DNA from: Fabrea salina
Taxonomy: Eukaryota; Ciliophora; Heterotrichea; Heterotrichida; Fabreidae
Length of the DNA stretch: 64,000 nucleotides
Reading direction: 5' to 3'
Assembly (NCBI GenBank): GCA_022984795.1
Contig: JALIHJ010000010.1
Span: forward strand, 62,001-126,000
The notes under the pieces were generated by a model. That model saw nothing but the letters and a program-made list of their open reading frames with translations. It did not search any database and was not told the origin of the DNA. Positions 1 to 8,322 of this stretch are shown here, piece after piece; positions within the stretch are counted from its first letter, which is position 1; every line of letters begins with the position of its first letter. Made by a program: the position numbers and the translations under genes.

Positions 1-470
1 CTTTAAAGTTGCAGATGTGGGACACTGCAGGTCAAGAAAGCTTTTTAAGCATTACAAGGTCTTACTATCGAGGAGCAGTGGCTGCTCTGTTACTCTACGA
101 CATCACTAGCCGGGAGTCCTTTGAAAGCTTGGGCAGGTGGCTTAATGAAGCCAGAAACAATGCTAATAGAAACATCTGCATCATGCTTGTAGGCAACAAA
201 ACTGACTTAGAAGGCCAAAGACAAGTTTCTGAGGCGGAAGCCAAAGCCTTTGCAGAGGAGAATCAAATGCTTTGGATGGAAGCGAGTGCAAAGACTGGAC
301 ACAACGTGGATAACTGCTTTTTGGAACTGGCGAAGACTGTGTTGGAGAAACTTGAAAGTGGGGAGTACGACCTAAACAACGAACAGTGCGGAATCAAAGT
401 GGGCAACGCGAACTTCAAGAACAGTCTTATGCGCAGCTCAATGGAAAACAAGCAAAAGTGCAACTGCTAA
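1..470 (+). CDS. RAB2: Rab2 small GTPase, 5'-truncated by window edge
   Basis: Frame opens at base 3 and reads LKLQMWDTAGQESF, the G3 switch II of Rab2, followed by SYYRGA, the G4 motif GNKTDL and the G5 motif ASAKT. It ends GIKVGNANF...CNC, which matches the Rab2 tail (GIKIG then terminal cysteines). The P-loop and switch I lie upstream of the window. Rab2 acts in ER-Golgi and autophagic or lysosomal trafficking, and the terminal CNC fits double geranylgeranylation. The TAA stop at 468-470 overlaps the stop codon of the convergent gene by 4 nt. Family assignment is strong; the exact paralogue is inferred. Confidence 0.93.
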   Translation, partial: LKLQMWDTAGQESFLSITRSYYRGAVAALLLYDITSRESFESLGRWLNEARNNANRNICIMLVGNKTDLEGQRQVSEAEAKAFAEENQMLWMEASAKTGHNVDNCFLELAKTVLEKLESGEYDLNNEQCGIKVGNANFKNSLMRSSMENKQKCNC

Positions 471-1222
471 CAGATAATGTTATTAAATTTTTTACCAAAA
501 GATAAAACCTGGGCATTTTCTGCAGTCACATCTCCGAAGGACATTTCTTGGGGTTCAACTTCTTCTTGGACTTTGGTGGATTTTCTGAGTATTCTTCTGA
601 GTTTGTTGTAAGTTAGTTTGGATTCTCGAGTTTCGGAGGCTTCGTTGCTTAGGGTAGACTCGCTTCCCATAGAGTCACCGGTTCCCTTTTTTACAGGACA
701 AATATTGAAAGCAGGAGTCTTGATAGTTCTTTTAGTATATACAGGACTCCTAACTACCTTAGTGAAGTTTCTTCTTATCTGGAAAGGCGTGTTGGGCAAA
801 GAGTTGGACTTGCCAGTTAGTTTTTTACATGAGTTGAATATGCACTGGTTCGAATTAGTAAGTGAAGACTGGAAGTGGGCCCGAGAGAGCAGGTTTGCAG
901 CAGAAGCATTGCTCTGCAGGGAAGGTGGGGCTTTTCTGCAGGACTCAGGAGGCCTGGAAGACTTAGGACCCATGGGAGGGAGTTGTGCGTGCGAAGCTGA
1001 AGTAGGAGTGCCTCTCCGTAGGATAGTTGGACGCAGACGCAGGTTGTGTTTTCCCTCCTTCTTCATATTGAGGAAAGGGTCATTGCTGGGGGATTGTGTT
1101 CCTTGGGTGCCTGCTCTGGGAGAACTAACTGTTGGAAGGGAGGGGTAGTATACTTTGCTCCTCAGAGTTTCCGATGGGTCTTTTCTAATCCTTAGAAAAG
1201 AGTTTCGCTGAGAATCCTTCAT
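467..1222 (-). CDS. Hypothetical basic, low-complexity protein (251 aa)
   Basis: Starts at the ATG at 1222 and ends in TAG at 467-469. The product is rich in Ser, Pro, Arg and Lys with no membrane segment or recognisable domain, so it is probably largely disordered. The C-terminal fifth is acidic and then short (QEEVEPQEMSFGDV, ending NNIIC). It converges on RAB2, the two stop codons sharing bases 467-470. A 162-bp spacer separates it from the divergent secreted-protein gene. I do not recognise a family and assign no function. Confidence 0.75.
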   Translation of the reverse strand: MKDSQRNSFLRIRKDPSETLRSKVYYPSLPTVSSPRAGTQGTQSPSNDPFLNMKKEGKHNLRLRPTILRRGTPTSASHAQLPPMGPKSSRPPESCRKAPPSLQSNASAANLLSRAHFQSSLTNSNQCIFNSCKKLTGKSNSLPNTPFQIRRNFTKVVRSPVYTKRTIKTPAFNICPVKKGTGDSMGSESTLSNEASETRESKLTYNKLRRILRKSTKVQEEVEPQEMSFGDVTAENAQVLSFGKKFNNIIC

Positions 1223-1384
1223 TTTTGTTTACAAGTTATTGAATCTTTTTCGGTTCTGAATTTGATATTTAGGCTACTTCGGGCATTAACCGTTTTAAAA
1301 TGGAATGAATAGTTTATAATTGAGTTTTCATGGAAATTTATTTACAATTTAATATTTGGGGCATAATTCCTACTTTATACAAAT

Positions 1385-2248
1385 ATGAAGTTTGCAGGTC
1401 TGATGCTAGTATTAGGACTAGTTTGGGGACTCCAGCCTGAGTTTGCACAGCAGCCTAGTTTCCCGAACCAACTAGCTGAAGGAATTCTTAAAGGACTTAA
1501 AGTTAGTTCAGAAACCTGTCCGAACCACTACCGAAACACCAGAGACCAACTAAGTGCAGCACTGATGTACACTCCCAAAGCCCTCCAAGGAGACGTTAAA
1601 GCCCAGCAGCTCCTAACAGTTGCTTTAGCTGGATTCGAGAGTTCTTTCAACCAACTAGACTCTGAATGCCAGGTCCTCAAAAACACTGTTATGGTGTCTC
1701 ATCTGTTTCCTTTGACAAGCAACTTGATAAGCAAGTGTGGTGAAGACTTTAGAGTCTGTGGAACTTACATTGGAGACTTGCTGAAGTACTTGATGGAACT
1801 AGACCTAACAGAAACAGGCGAGAAGGCCATAGAGTTCATGAACGGACTCCTGCAAGGCTTACAGAACTACCAAACCCAGTACCACGAGTGCGTAGTGAAT
1901 GTAAATAACATCGAAAAAACTTCCCAGGACATGTGGGAGAAAGTAGAAAAGTTCAAAGAAGGAGACTACCTGGTTGTATTCAAGATGTTTGAAGACTTTG
2001 AGGTTATTTTTAGCGGACTCAAAGAACTTGAAGGCAAGTGCAACTTGGACGAGTTGGGCCAGGTAATGGAGACTCTAGTGACCCGGGAAGGACTTGAGGA
2101 GGTAGTGGCTAACTACCTTGACAACCAAGAAGTAGTTGACAAAGACATTGGCGCCTTGAGGTATTGTTCTCAAGACCTCAACAGGTGCGGGTTTAAAGTT
2201 GGAGAAATTTTTAAGTTCCTCACAGGGTGGACTATAGACTCTAAGTAA
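1385..2248 (+). CDS. Secreted or lumenal protein with internal cysteine repeat (287 aa)
   Basis: The first 17-21 residues (MKFAGLMLVLGLVWG...) form a classic signal peptide; no other membrane segment is visible. The mature part is helical in appearance. It contains a diverged duplication: KCGEDFRVCGTYIGDLLKYL near residue 118 and YCSQDLNRCGFKVGEIFKFL near residue 260, with matching Cys spacing. It probably enters the secretory pathway or a secretory granule. No family is recognised. The ATG lies just after TTATACAAAT, and the stop is 10 bp from the convergent GAS2-domain gene. Confidence 0.8.
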   Translation: MKFAGLMLVLGLVWGLQPEFAQQPSFPNQLAEGILKGLKVSSETCPNHYRNTRDQLSAALMYTPKALQGDVKAQQLLTVALAGFESSFNQLDSECQVLKNTVMVSHLFPLTSNLISKCGEDFRVCGTYIGDLLKYLMELDLTETGEKAIEFMNGLLQGLQNYQTQYHECVVNVNNIEKTSQDMWEKVEKFKEGDYLVVFKMFEDFEVIFSGLKELEGKCNLDELGQVMETLVTREGLEEVVANYLDNQEVVDKDIGALRYCSQDLNRCGFKVGEIFKFLTGWTIDSK

Positions 2249-2258
2249 TCCATTTACA

Positions 2259-3857
2259 CTATAAGATTTGGCGGCGGGTTCTTGCTACAGGGGTGGACTC
2301 GCGACTGGGGACCTTTTTCATGAGGCTGCTTTTGGTAGGGCGCGAAAGGTCTCTTTTGGTAGCGCTGCGTCTGAGAGGAGAGGAGTTGCTGATGTCGCCC
2401 ATGATATCTTCATAGAAGGCAGTGCCGGCTTTTTTGAAGTCAGGCTCTACACTGGAGGGTCTTGAAGATTCTTCTTTCTTGCCAATGCCTAAGTAGATGC
2501 GTAGGAACTCGTTAATAAACATGTACCCGCCTCCTACACGGACCACTGGGACGCCGTTGCGGAGGCTGATGGTGACCTTTTTGTTGTTGACGGTGTAGAG
2601 ACCCTGGGATATTTTTTGGAAAGGGTTTTTGATGTTGTTTTCTTTCATGTACTTTTCAACCAAAGCGTCGATGTCTGGTTGTTTTTCTCTGAACCTAGGT
2701 TTGGTTTCGCTTTCCTGGAGTTTTTGGTTTTCGCTTTTTAAGGACTGAAGTGCTTTTTTGAGTTCTTCGTTTTCGTTAAGTACAGTTTGGTGTTGGGAGT
2801 TGAGTGTATCGTTCTTTTCTTGGGCTTCACAGAGCTGAGTTGAGAGTTTAGCAATTCTGTTGGAAAGGGTGTTTTCTTTTTGGGTTTCTTGGTTTTCAGC
2901 TTGGGTTCTGAGTTCGGAGATGGTTTTTTCTGAGTGGGAGAGTTTTTCTTGGAGGGTTTCTACTTGGGAAAGCAAAGATCTGTTTTCTTTTTCTAGAAAA
3001 GCCTCAGTTGACCGGTTCACACAGAGGTTCTCCCACTTGTAATAAGCGTTTTGCAAAGCTTGTTGGAGTTCTCTGCGTTTGTCTTCTGACTCCTTAAGTT
3101 TGTTTCTTAGGTCGTTGAGTTCATTGGTGGAGGGTTGGTCCGAAATAAGCTGTAGTCTGTTGATTTGTTGTTTGGCCATAAAGTGTTCTTGTCTGAGTTC
3201 CTCCATTTCAAGTTCAAGCATTTCTTTGGCAGACTGGGTTTGCAAAGCTCTGTTTTCAACTAGTTTGAGTTCTTGTAGGAGTTTGTTTTCAGTTTGTTGT
3301 TTTTCTTCTAAAAGGTTCTGGAGTTGTTCGTAAACTTTGCTGTAACTGCTGGCCATTTCTTGCAGCCTTGCTTTGAGACTTTCAATTTGACTTTTGAATC
3401 CGGCAATTGCAGTGTCTTTTTGGCGCATTTCAGCAGTGAGTGCATTGTGGTAGATGTCCTCTCGGTGGGGAGAAGGAACTTCCGGACTGGGGAAGTAGGA
3501 GCACTCTGAAGCTTCTCGTCTTTCAATCACAGGAGACAGTATGGTTTGCTCCTGAATGACTAACAAAGCATAGGGTTCTTGGGCTTCTTCTGAAAGCTCC
3601 GTAAGTAGTTGTGGGGAGTTACTTAGCGGAGCTTTTAGTTGAGTAGCTTTGTGAAGCAGTTGCAGAGGAAAGCAAGTGGCGCCCTTTTCTTCTTGGTTAA
3701 CGTAAACTGTTAGAGTGAACTGTCCTTCCCCGTATATTTCAAAAGTGTCTGTATCAGAAAGGAACTGTTCCATAGAGTCAAGGCTGATTTTGTACTTGAA
3801 AGGTCCTTCGCCCAGTCCTTTTATCTCTGATATAGTTATTTCAAACTTGTATTTCAT
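2259..3857 (-). CDS. Coiled-coil protein with C-terminal GAS2-like domain (532 aa)
   Basis: Residues 1-70 look like a beta-rich C2-type domain. Residues about 135-385 are a long coiled coil (heptads rich in Leu, Gln, Glu). Residues about 390-455 match the GAS2 (GAR) domain: DIDALVEKYMKENN, GLYTVNNKKVTI, then the signature VRVGGGYMFINEFL. The tail is basic with SP/TP sites. GAS2 domains bind microtubules, so a cortical or basal-body microtubule role is inferred. It follows, on the same strand, another coiled-coil gene 27 bp away. Stop is TAG at 2259-2261. Confidence 0.8.
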   Translation of the reverse strand: MKYKFEITISEIKGLGEGPFKYKISLDSMEQFLSDTDTFEIYGEGQFTLTVYVNQEEKGATCFPLQLLHKATQLKAPLSNSPQLLTELSEEAQEPYALLVIQEQTILSPVIERREASECSYFPSPEVPSPHREDIYHNALTAEMRQKDTAIAGFKSQIESLKARLQEMASSYSKVYEQLQNLLEEKQQTENKLLQELKLVENRALQTQSAKEMLELEMEELRQEHFMAKQQINRLQLISDQPSTNELNDLRNKLKESEDKRRELQQALQNAYYKWENLCVNRSTEAFLEKENRSLLSQVETLQEKLSHSEKTISELRTQAENQETQKENTLSNRIAKLSTQLCEAQEKNDTLNSQHQTVLNENEELKKALQSLKSENQKLQESETKPRFREKQPDIDALVEKYMKENNIKNPFQKISQGLYTVNNKKVTISLRNGVPVVRVGGGYMFINEFLRIYLGIGKKEESSRPSSVEPDFKKAGTAFYEDIMGDISNSSPLRRSATKRDLSRPTKSSLMKKVPSRESTPVARTRRQIL

Positions 3858-3884
3858 TTTTAACGATTATCATTAACACACCAC

Positions 3885-5510
3885 TTAAATAAGTAGTCCT
3901 TCAGTAGATGACCTTTTAACATGTCGGGGTTGAGGCTTGGTAGGACTGAACAGGTCAACTATAGAACAGTTCTTGTCTGAGTTTTTGCTACTGGTTGAGT
4001 TAGAGTCTTCGTAAATGGACTGTCTAACTTTCAAGCAGCTTTTAGAGTCCCTGTGTTCCCACTGCTTTTCAATAGTGTTCATAAGTGACTTGAGTCGGCT
4101 AGGCCTTCTTTCGGATTCAATGATGGCGTTTTTAGAACGTACTTTGGTGAGTTGAGTTTTCAACCTTATTAGTTCGATTTGGAGTTGTTCAGAGTTTCCT
4201 TGGAGTTTAATTTTGTCTTCAAGAGTTTTAATTTTTTGCTGGATATTTTGTTCGTCGGTTAGGTTTTGTGGTTTGTTAGAATTGGTTTTTTTGAGTTGTT
4301 CAAGTTGCTCTTGCATAGAGTTGAGTTTTTGTCTTTGGTTAGTTAGTTTAGTTTGGGTTTCTAGTTCGTAGTCTTTGAACTTCTTTTTTTCGAAAGTTAA
4401 GTTCTCCCAGTCTTCTTCTAGTTTGGCTTTTTCTTTTACGAGTTGGATGTTTTTGGTTTTGATGAGCAGTGCTTGTTTTTCAAAGAATTCTTTTTTGTGG
4501 TTTAACTCTGAAACTAACTTTTGGTACTTGTTTTTGGCAATCTGGGACTCAGTTATTTCCCAGTCGAGTTTCTGCTGTAAGTGCTGGTTGGTTTTTTGGA
4601 TTGCTTTGAGTTTCTTGTTTTGGAGTTCTGTTGAAGCAGGACTGTAAATAGGGCCTTCTTCAAAGTCTTTATTGATTTTTTGGAAAGCAGTTTCCATGCT
4701 TTGCTTGAGTTGAGAGTCGAACTCACGAATGGAGTCAGGAATGCTAACTCTGGACTGCAGGTCCTCGACTTCGTTCAAGAGTTGCTGGATAAGGGCGTCT
4801 TTTTGAGAGTAGGGTTCAGTAGTAGAGAGTGGCTGCATTGTACCTAAAACATTTTTGTCAGCCAGGGGTATGTAAGTAGATGTTACTTTAAGAGGAATTG
4901 AATTGTTGGGGAAGGAAAGAACTCCTTCGTAAGAAATGTCTTGTTCAACAAAGTTTATTATTTTGGAAATGTCTTGGCCTAGTCTGTACAGGTCTTCTAA
5001 ACTCACTTCAACTGGACTTTGGAAGTGAGACTTAATAACACTAGCTATTCTGCTAGTTGAGTCAGTTGGCAGTGCAAGTCCCAAAGAGGACCCTAAGTCT
5101 GCTGCAAAGTTTTTAAAAGACACTTGGTTTGGCCTTTTATTGAATTCTCTCGAAGCATAGTCTTCTGCAGTCATTTGTGCTCTTTCTAGTTGAAGCAGCA
5201 AATCTTCAATATAAACGTCTTCTTGGAAGTTAGAAGAAGTTTCTGAGTAGTTGTCTTCAAAACACTTGTTGATGCTAGTGCCCTCCAAACTCATTTCCTC
5301 TGAGTTAACTGTATTTGATAAGAAGTCTATGGACATAACTTTTTTGTTAGACTCGATTCCACCCATCATGTCCTTGATAGCGTTGTTCAAGCGGTCAATT
5401 TGGTCGTCAATGGTTTCACCAAAGTCCTTGTTAAAGTCTTCAGCAGACCCTGAAAAGGTGTGAACTTTTCTGCTTGGTGAAGTTGCGCTAAATTTAAGTT
5501 CTGTTGCCAT
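3885..5510 (-). CDS. Coiled-coil protein, uncharacterised (541 aa)
   Basis: Starts at the ATG of MATELKFSATSPSRK at 5510; a longer frame upstream lacks an ATG. Residues 1-260 are acidic and mostly non-repetitive; residues about 260-500 form coiled coil with typical Leu/Gln/Lys heptads; the C-terminus is Ser-rich and basic. No domain is recognised. A cytoskeletal role is plausible from composition and from the adjacent GAS2-domain gene, but this is only inference. Its ATG lies 16 bp from the divergent ATG at 5527. Confidence 0.8.
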   Translation of the reverse strand: MATELKFSATSPSRKVHTFSGSAEDFNKDFGETIDDQIDRLNNAIKDMMGGIESNKKVMSIDFLSNTVNSEEMSLEGTSINKCFEDNYSETSSNFQEDVYIEDLLLQLERAQMTAEDYASREFNKRPNQVSFKNFAADLGSSLGLALPTDSTSRIASVIKSHFQSPVEVSLEDLYRLGQDISKIINFVEQDISYEGVLSFPNNSIPLKVTSTYIPLADKNVLGTMQPLSTTEPYSQKDALIQQLLNEVEDLQSRVSIPDSIREFDSQLKQSMETAFQKINKDFEEGPIYSPASTELQNKKLKAIQKTNQHLQQKLDWEITESQIAKNKYQKLVSELNHKKEFFEKQALLIKTKNIQLVKEKAKLEEDWENLTFEKKKFKDYELETQTKLTNQRQKLNSMQEQLEQLKKTNSNKPQNLTDEQNIQQKIKTLEDKIKLQGNSEQLQIELIRLKTQLTKVRSKNAIIESERRPSRLKSLMNTIEKQWEHRDSKSCLKVRQSIYEDSNSTSSKNSDKNCSIVDLFSPTKPQPRHVKRSSTEGLLI

Positions 5511-5526
5511 GAATTTTGTAATATAA
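5511..5526. promoter_or_regulatory. 16-bp divergent start spacer
   Basis: The sequence gaattttgtaatataa is all that separates the start codons of the coiled-coil gene (minus) and the TraB-like gene (plus). It contains TATA-like steps on both strands, so both transcription starts must lie in or very near it or inside the opposite coding sequence. Confidence 0.6.
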
Positions 5527-6756
5527 ATGCTTAGGAGGTTCCTCAAAAGGTACTACAAAGTTATGAGTCGGGACGAGTACAGAGACAACCAAAAACTAGC
5601 AGTTCTTTCTAAACAAGTAGACCGACTAGAAATGCCTGACTTACTGGCCCCTGACGGAGGTCCTTTGAAGCGCGAAGAGAAAGTTCTTCTCCACGCTGTG
5701 CCCGAAAACCCAGTTTCTTCTGAAGAAATCAGTGAGGACCCCTTTTACTCTACTCTTTTTGAGTACAAACCTGACTTAATCTACCTGCAGTTCAACCCTA
5801 TGCACTATATTGCTAGACAACGCTACGTGTCACACCAGCTCGCTATGAATAACGAAGAGGAGTACAATAAAAAGGCCACTTACGCCATTGACTACCCTGT
5901 GCCTTTGTCTTGGGACGAGTGTGCAGTTAACCTTGTAACTCTAGACATGGTGCGGCTCAACAAGTCCCACCACGATTTAGACTTGTCTAGGTCACTTGCT
6001 ACCTACTCCTACCACAACATCCAGCCCCACGACGCCCACACTGAGCTGACCGAGCCTTTCATCAAGGCCATTGCAGAACACGTAGCTGGCAACGAGTGGA
6101 GTAAGTACCACTACATCAACAACATTCTGCACTTAGCACTGATGGGCAAAAGCAAAGTAGTGCTGGGAGACATGCCCGAACCTTTGTGCCGAATGCAGCT
6201 AGGCAACACAATACCCCTAGAGACTGCCAGGGACATTTTTAACTTCGTGACTGAAAAGATGAACGAACACTACAGAGAGAACCCAAATGTGCTCGTTACT
6301 ATGGAAGAAATGACTCTTATGTACTTCCCTCATATCTTTTTGATGCCTAAGGACCTATACCTCACAGCTATGCTCAAAGAAGCTTTTCCTGCTGCCAACC
6401 AAACAGCTGCTTTTGTAGGAGCTCCTCACTACATCCCTATGCAGAGGTACTGGGTAGGTCCTCCAGCAGGCATTAACTACACCCAAGCTACTTACGTTCC
6501 TCCTAAGATTCCCAACGAAACCGAAGAAATGCTAGTGGAAAAACAAGCACTTTTTGACTTGTTGCTGGACACTAAGGTTTGGTCTGCTAAGTACTTGACT
6601 AACCCCTTTATGTACATGACTGAGTCTATCGAGGACATGTCGGCCAAAGACAGAGAGTACTTTAAAGACTATTTCAAAAAAGCAATCCAAAGCTACTCTA
6701 AACTCAGAGACGAAAAACTTCAACTGCCCATGAAAGAAATAGACTCAGCTAAGTAG
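5527..6756 (+). CDS. TraB-like protein, probably mitochondrial (409 aa)
   Basis: The N-terminus (MLRRFLKRYYKVMSR) is basic and lacks acidic residues for 15 positions, as in mitochondrial presequences. The middle and C-terminal parts resemble the TraB/PrgY fold: SKVVLGDMPEPLCRMQ near residue 217, in place of the usual GDRP..T...R, and AAFVGAPHYIPMQRYW near residue 296, in place of the conserved VVGxxHxxGI. No membrane anchor is evident. TraB proteins are known from outer mitochondrial membranes of some eukaryotes. The assignment rests on these two motifs and is moderate. Stop is TAG. Confidence 0.6.
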   Translation: MLRRFLKRYYKVMSRDEYRDNQKLAVLSKQVDRLEMPDLLAPDGGPLKREEKVLLHAVPENPVSSEEISEDPFYSTLFEYKPDLIYLQFNPMHYIARQRYVSHQLAMNNEEEYNKKATYAIDYPVPLSWDECAVNLVTLDMVRLNKSHHDLDLSRSLATYSYHNIQPHDAHTELTEPFIKAIAEHVAGNEWSKYHYINNILHLALMGKSKVVLGDMPEPLCRMQLGNTIPLETARDIFNFVTEKMNEHYRENPNVLVTMEEMTLMYFPHIFLMPKDLYLTAMLKEAFPAANQTAAFVGAPHYIPMQRYWVGPPAGINYTQATYVPPKIPNETEEMLVEKQALFDLLLDTKVWSAKYLTNPFMYMTESIEDMSAKDREYFKDYFKKAIQSYSKLRDEKLQLPMKEIDSAK

Positions 6757-6775
6757 TAAAATTAATAATACCACA

Positions 6776-8305
6776 ATGGCAGACCTAGAAGGAACAATTT
6801 ACATCAGTTTGAGTCACGGCAAAATCCTGAAAAGAAGTGGATTTGGAACACTTAAGCCTTACGTGATATTTTTCATAGGTAACAGCAGTGTACGCACAGT
6901 CGAAGCTTCAAGCAAAAACCCTACCTGGGGAATCTGTGTTGACTTAAAACGCAAAAAGGAAGGAGCTCTGTTATTTAAAGTTTTTGATAAAGGAATGATA
7001 TCAGACTCCTTTATAGGAGAAGGAGCTATTCAACTGGGCAACTTACTTACCAATAAAAAAGAAAAATCCAACTACCCTGTTTACAAGCATGATAAAAAAG
7101 TAGGAGAGTTAGCTATTTCTTTGGAGTTCGAACCTGTTGCTCCTATTCAAAGAACCCAGTCTACTCCTTACTCCCAACCAATCAACCCCCAGTTTCCCAA
7201 CCCGCACTCTATGACTCCTCAATATGCTCCTATGCAACCCTACATGCAAGCCCCCATGCAGCCTATGCAGCCTTACATGCAAGCCCCCATACAACCTATG
7301 CAGCCTATGCAGCCTATGCAGCCTATGCAGCCTATGCAGCCTATGCAGCCTATGCAAGCTCCTATGCAAGCTCCTATGCAAGCTCCTATGCAAGCCCAAC
7401 CTCAGCAGCCTCCACAAGTGCAGCAAACCCGTCCATCTTCAAGTGTAGACATTCTTACTCACGGAATTAAACTTTCAGACATCAGGTTCGACAAAAAAAT
7501 ATACCAAAGCCAAAACGGCAAACAAGAAATCCACATGGGCCTTATAGTTCCAGCCGACCTTAAAGTGGCTGTTAAAGTGAACTACTGCTCAAACAACGAC
7601 GAGTTCAACCAGGTCCAAAGAGAAGCCTTAACGATGTGCCAGGTCAGACACCCAAACATCTGCAAAGTCTACACAACGCTGCTTGACAACAGAAACGGAC
7701 AGCTCAACAACTTAATAGTGATGGAGAAGTGCGAAGGCTCAGACCTAGGCAAAGAAATAGAAGCCAGGGCTAAAAAAGGCCAGTTCTGGACAGAACAAGA
7801 ACTTTGGTGCCACTTCACTTCGCTATTAAGTGCTTTCAAAGAAATCCAGTCAAAGCACATAGTGCATTCAGACGTGAAGCCCCAAAACATAGTGATGACT
7901 CCAGAAAGGGTAGCTAAGGTGATTGACTTCGGAATATCCCTGCAGAGCTACACTGAGTTCTTTGCAAACACCCAAACTTACAAAGTAGGGGGCACTGTTC
8001 CTTACTTCAGTCCTTTGCAGATGCAAGGCTACATGGCTTTTCTGAAAGGAGAGAGGCAAGAAGCCACTGTCAGGCACAACCCTTCTAAGTCAGACGTGTT
8101 TGCTTTGGGGCTTACTTTTTACCACATGGCTTCTTTAAAGCAGCCTTCAGGGCTGAACGACTTGAGTCCTGACCTCGAACAAAGAATTTCTAACGCTGTG
8201 AATTCTCTGAACTACAGTCAAAAACTAAAAAGCTTAATCTCAGCTATGCTAACTATTGACGAAAATAGAAGACCTGACTTTTTAGAGTTAAATAACTCCT
8301 CTTAA
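6776..8305 (+). CDS. C2 domain / MQP-repeat linker / atypical protein kinase (509 aa)
   Basis: Residues 1-120 look like a C2 domain, which binds membranes and often calcium. Residues about 149-213 are a Pro-Met-Gln repeat linker. Residues about 230-505 are a protein kinase: VAVK lysine near 266, HSDVKPQN near 363, DFG within KVIDFGIS near 384, and SDVFALGLTFYHM for subdomain IX. Two features are odd: the HRD arginine is Ser (a non-RD kinase), and no GxGxxG loop is visible. The catalytic Lys and both Asp residues remain, so activity is possible. It is followed after 17 bp by the RCC1 gene on the same strand. Confidence 0.85.
   Translation: MADLEGTIYISLSHGKILKRSGFGTLKPYVIFFIGNSSVRTVEASSKNPTWGICVDLKRKKEGALLFKVFDKGMISDSFIGEGAIQLGNLLTNKKEKSNYPVYKHDKKVGELAISLEFEPVAPIQRTQSTPYSQPINPQFPNPHSMTPQYAPMQPYMQAPMQPMQPYMQAPIQPMQPMQPMQPMQPMQPMQPMQAPMQAPMQAPMQAQPQQPPQVQQTRPSSSVDILTHGIKLSDIRFDKKIYQSQNGKQEIHMGLIVPADLKVAVKVNYCSNNDEFNQVQREALTMCQVRHPNICKVYTTLLDNRNGQLNNLIVMEKCEGSDLGKEIEARAKKGQFWTEQELWCHFTSLLSAFKEIQSKHIVHSDVKPQNIVMTPERVAKVIDFGISLQSYTEFFANTQTYKVGGTVPYFSPLQMQGYMAFLKGERQEATVRHNPSKSDVFALGLTFYHMASLKQPSGLNDLSPDLEQRISNAVNSLNYSQKLKSLISAMLTIDENRRPDFLELNNSS
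7228..7397 (+). repeat. In-frame minisatellite encoding PMQ / PMQA repeats
   Basis: Two related arrays lie head to tail. A pure 9-nt unit, cctatgcag, repeats about six to seven times from 7295. A 12-nt unit, cctatgcaagct, repeats three to four times to about 7397. They are preceded by imperfect PYMQAPMQP units. All are multiples of 3, so length changes would alter the kinase linker without breaking the frame. Confidence 0.95.
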
Positions 8306-8322
8306 GTTTAGTAACCTTATAA

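Noticed and set aside
7228-7397. Regularly spaced short repeats resembling a CRISPR array.
   Set aside because: The units are directly adjacent without unique spacers, are coding, and lie in a eukaryotic gene.
7109-7426. Long antisense frame coding for a Leu-His-Arg repeat protein opposite the PMQ repeat, and another shifted plus-strand frame rich in Cys-Ser-Leu.
   Set aside because: Both are shadows of the 9- and 12-nt coding repeats; any array of multiples of three keeps several frames open. The kinase frame alone has domains on both sides.
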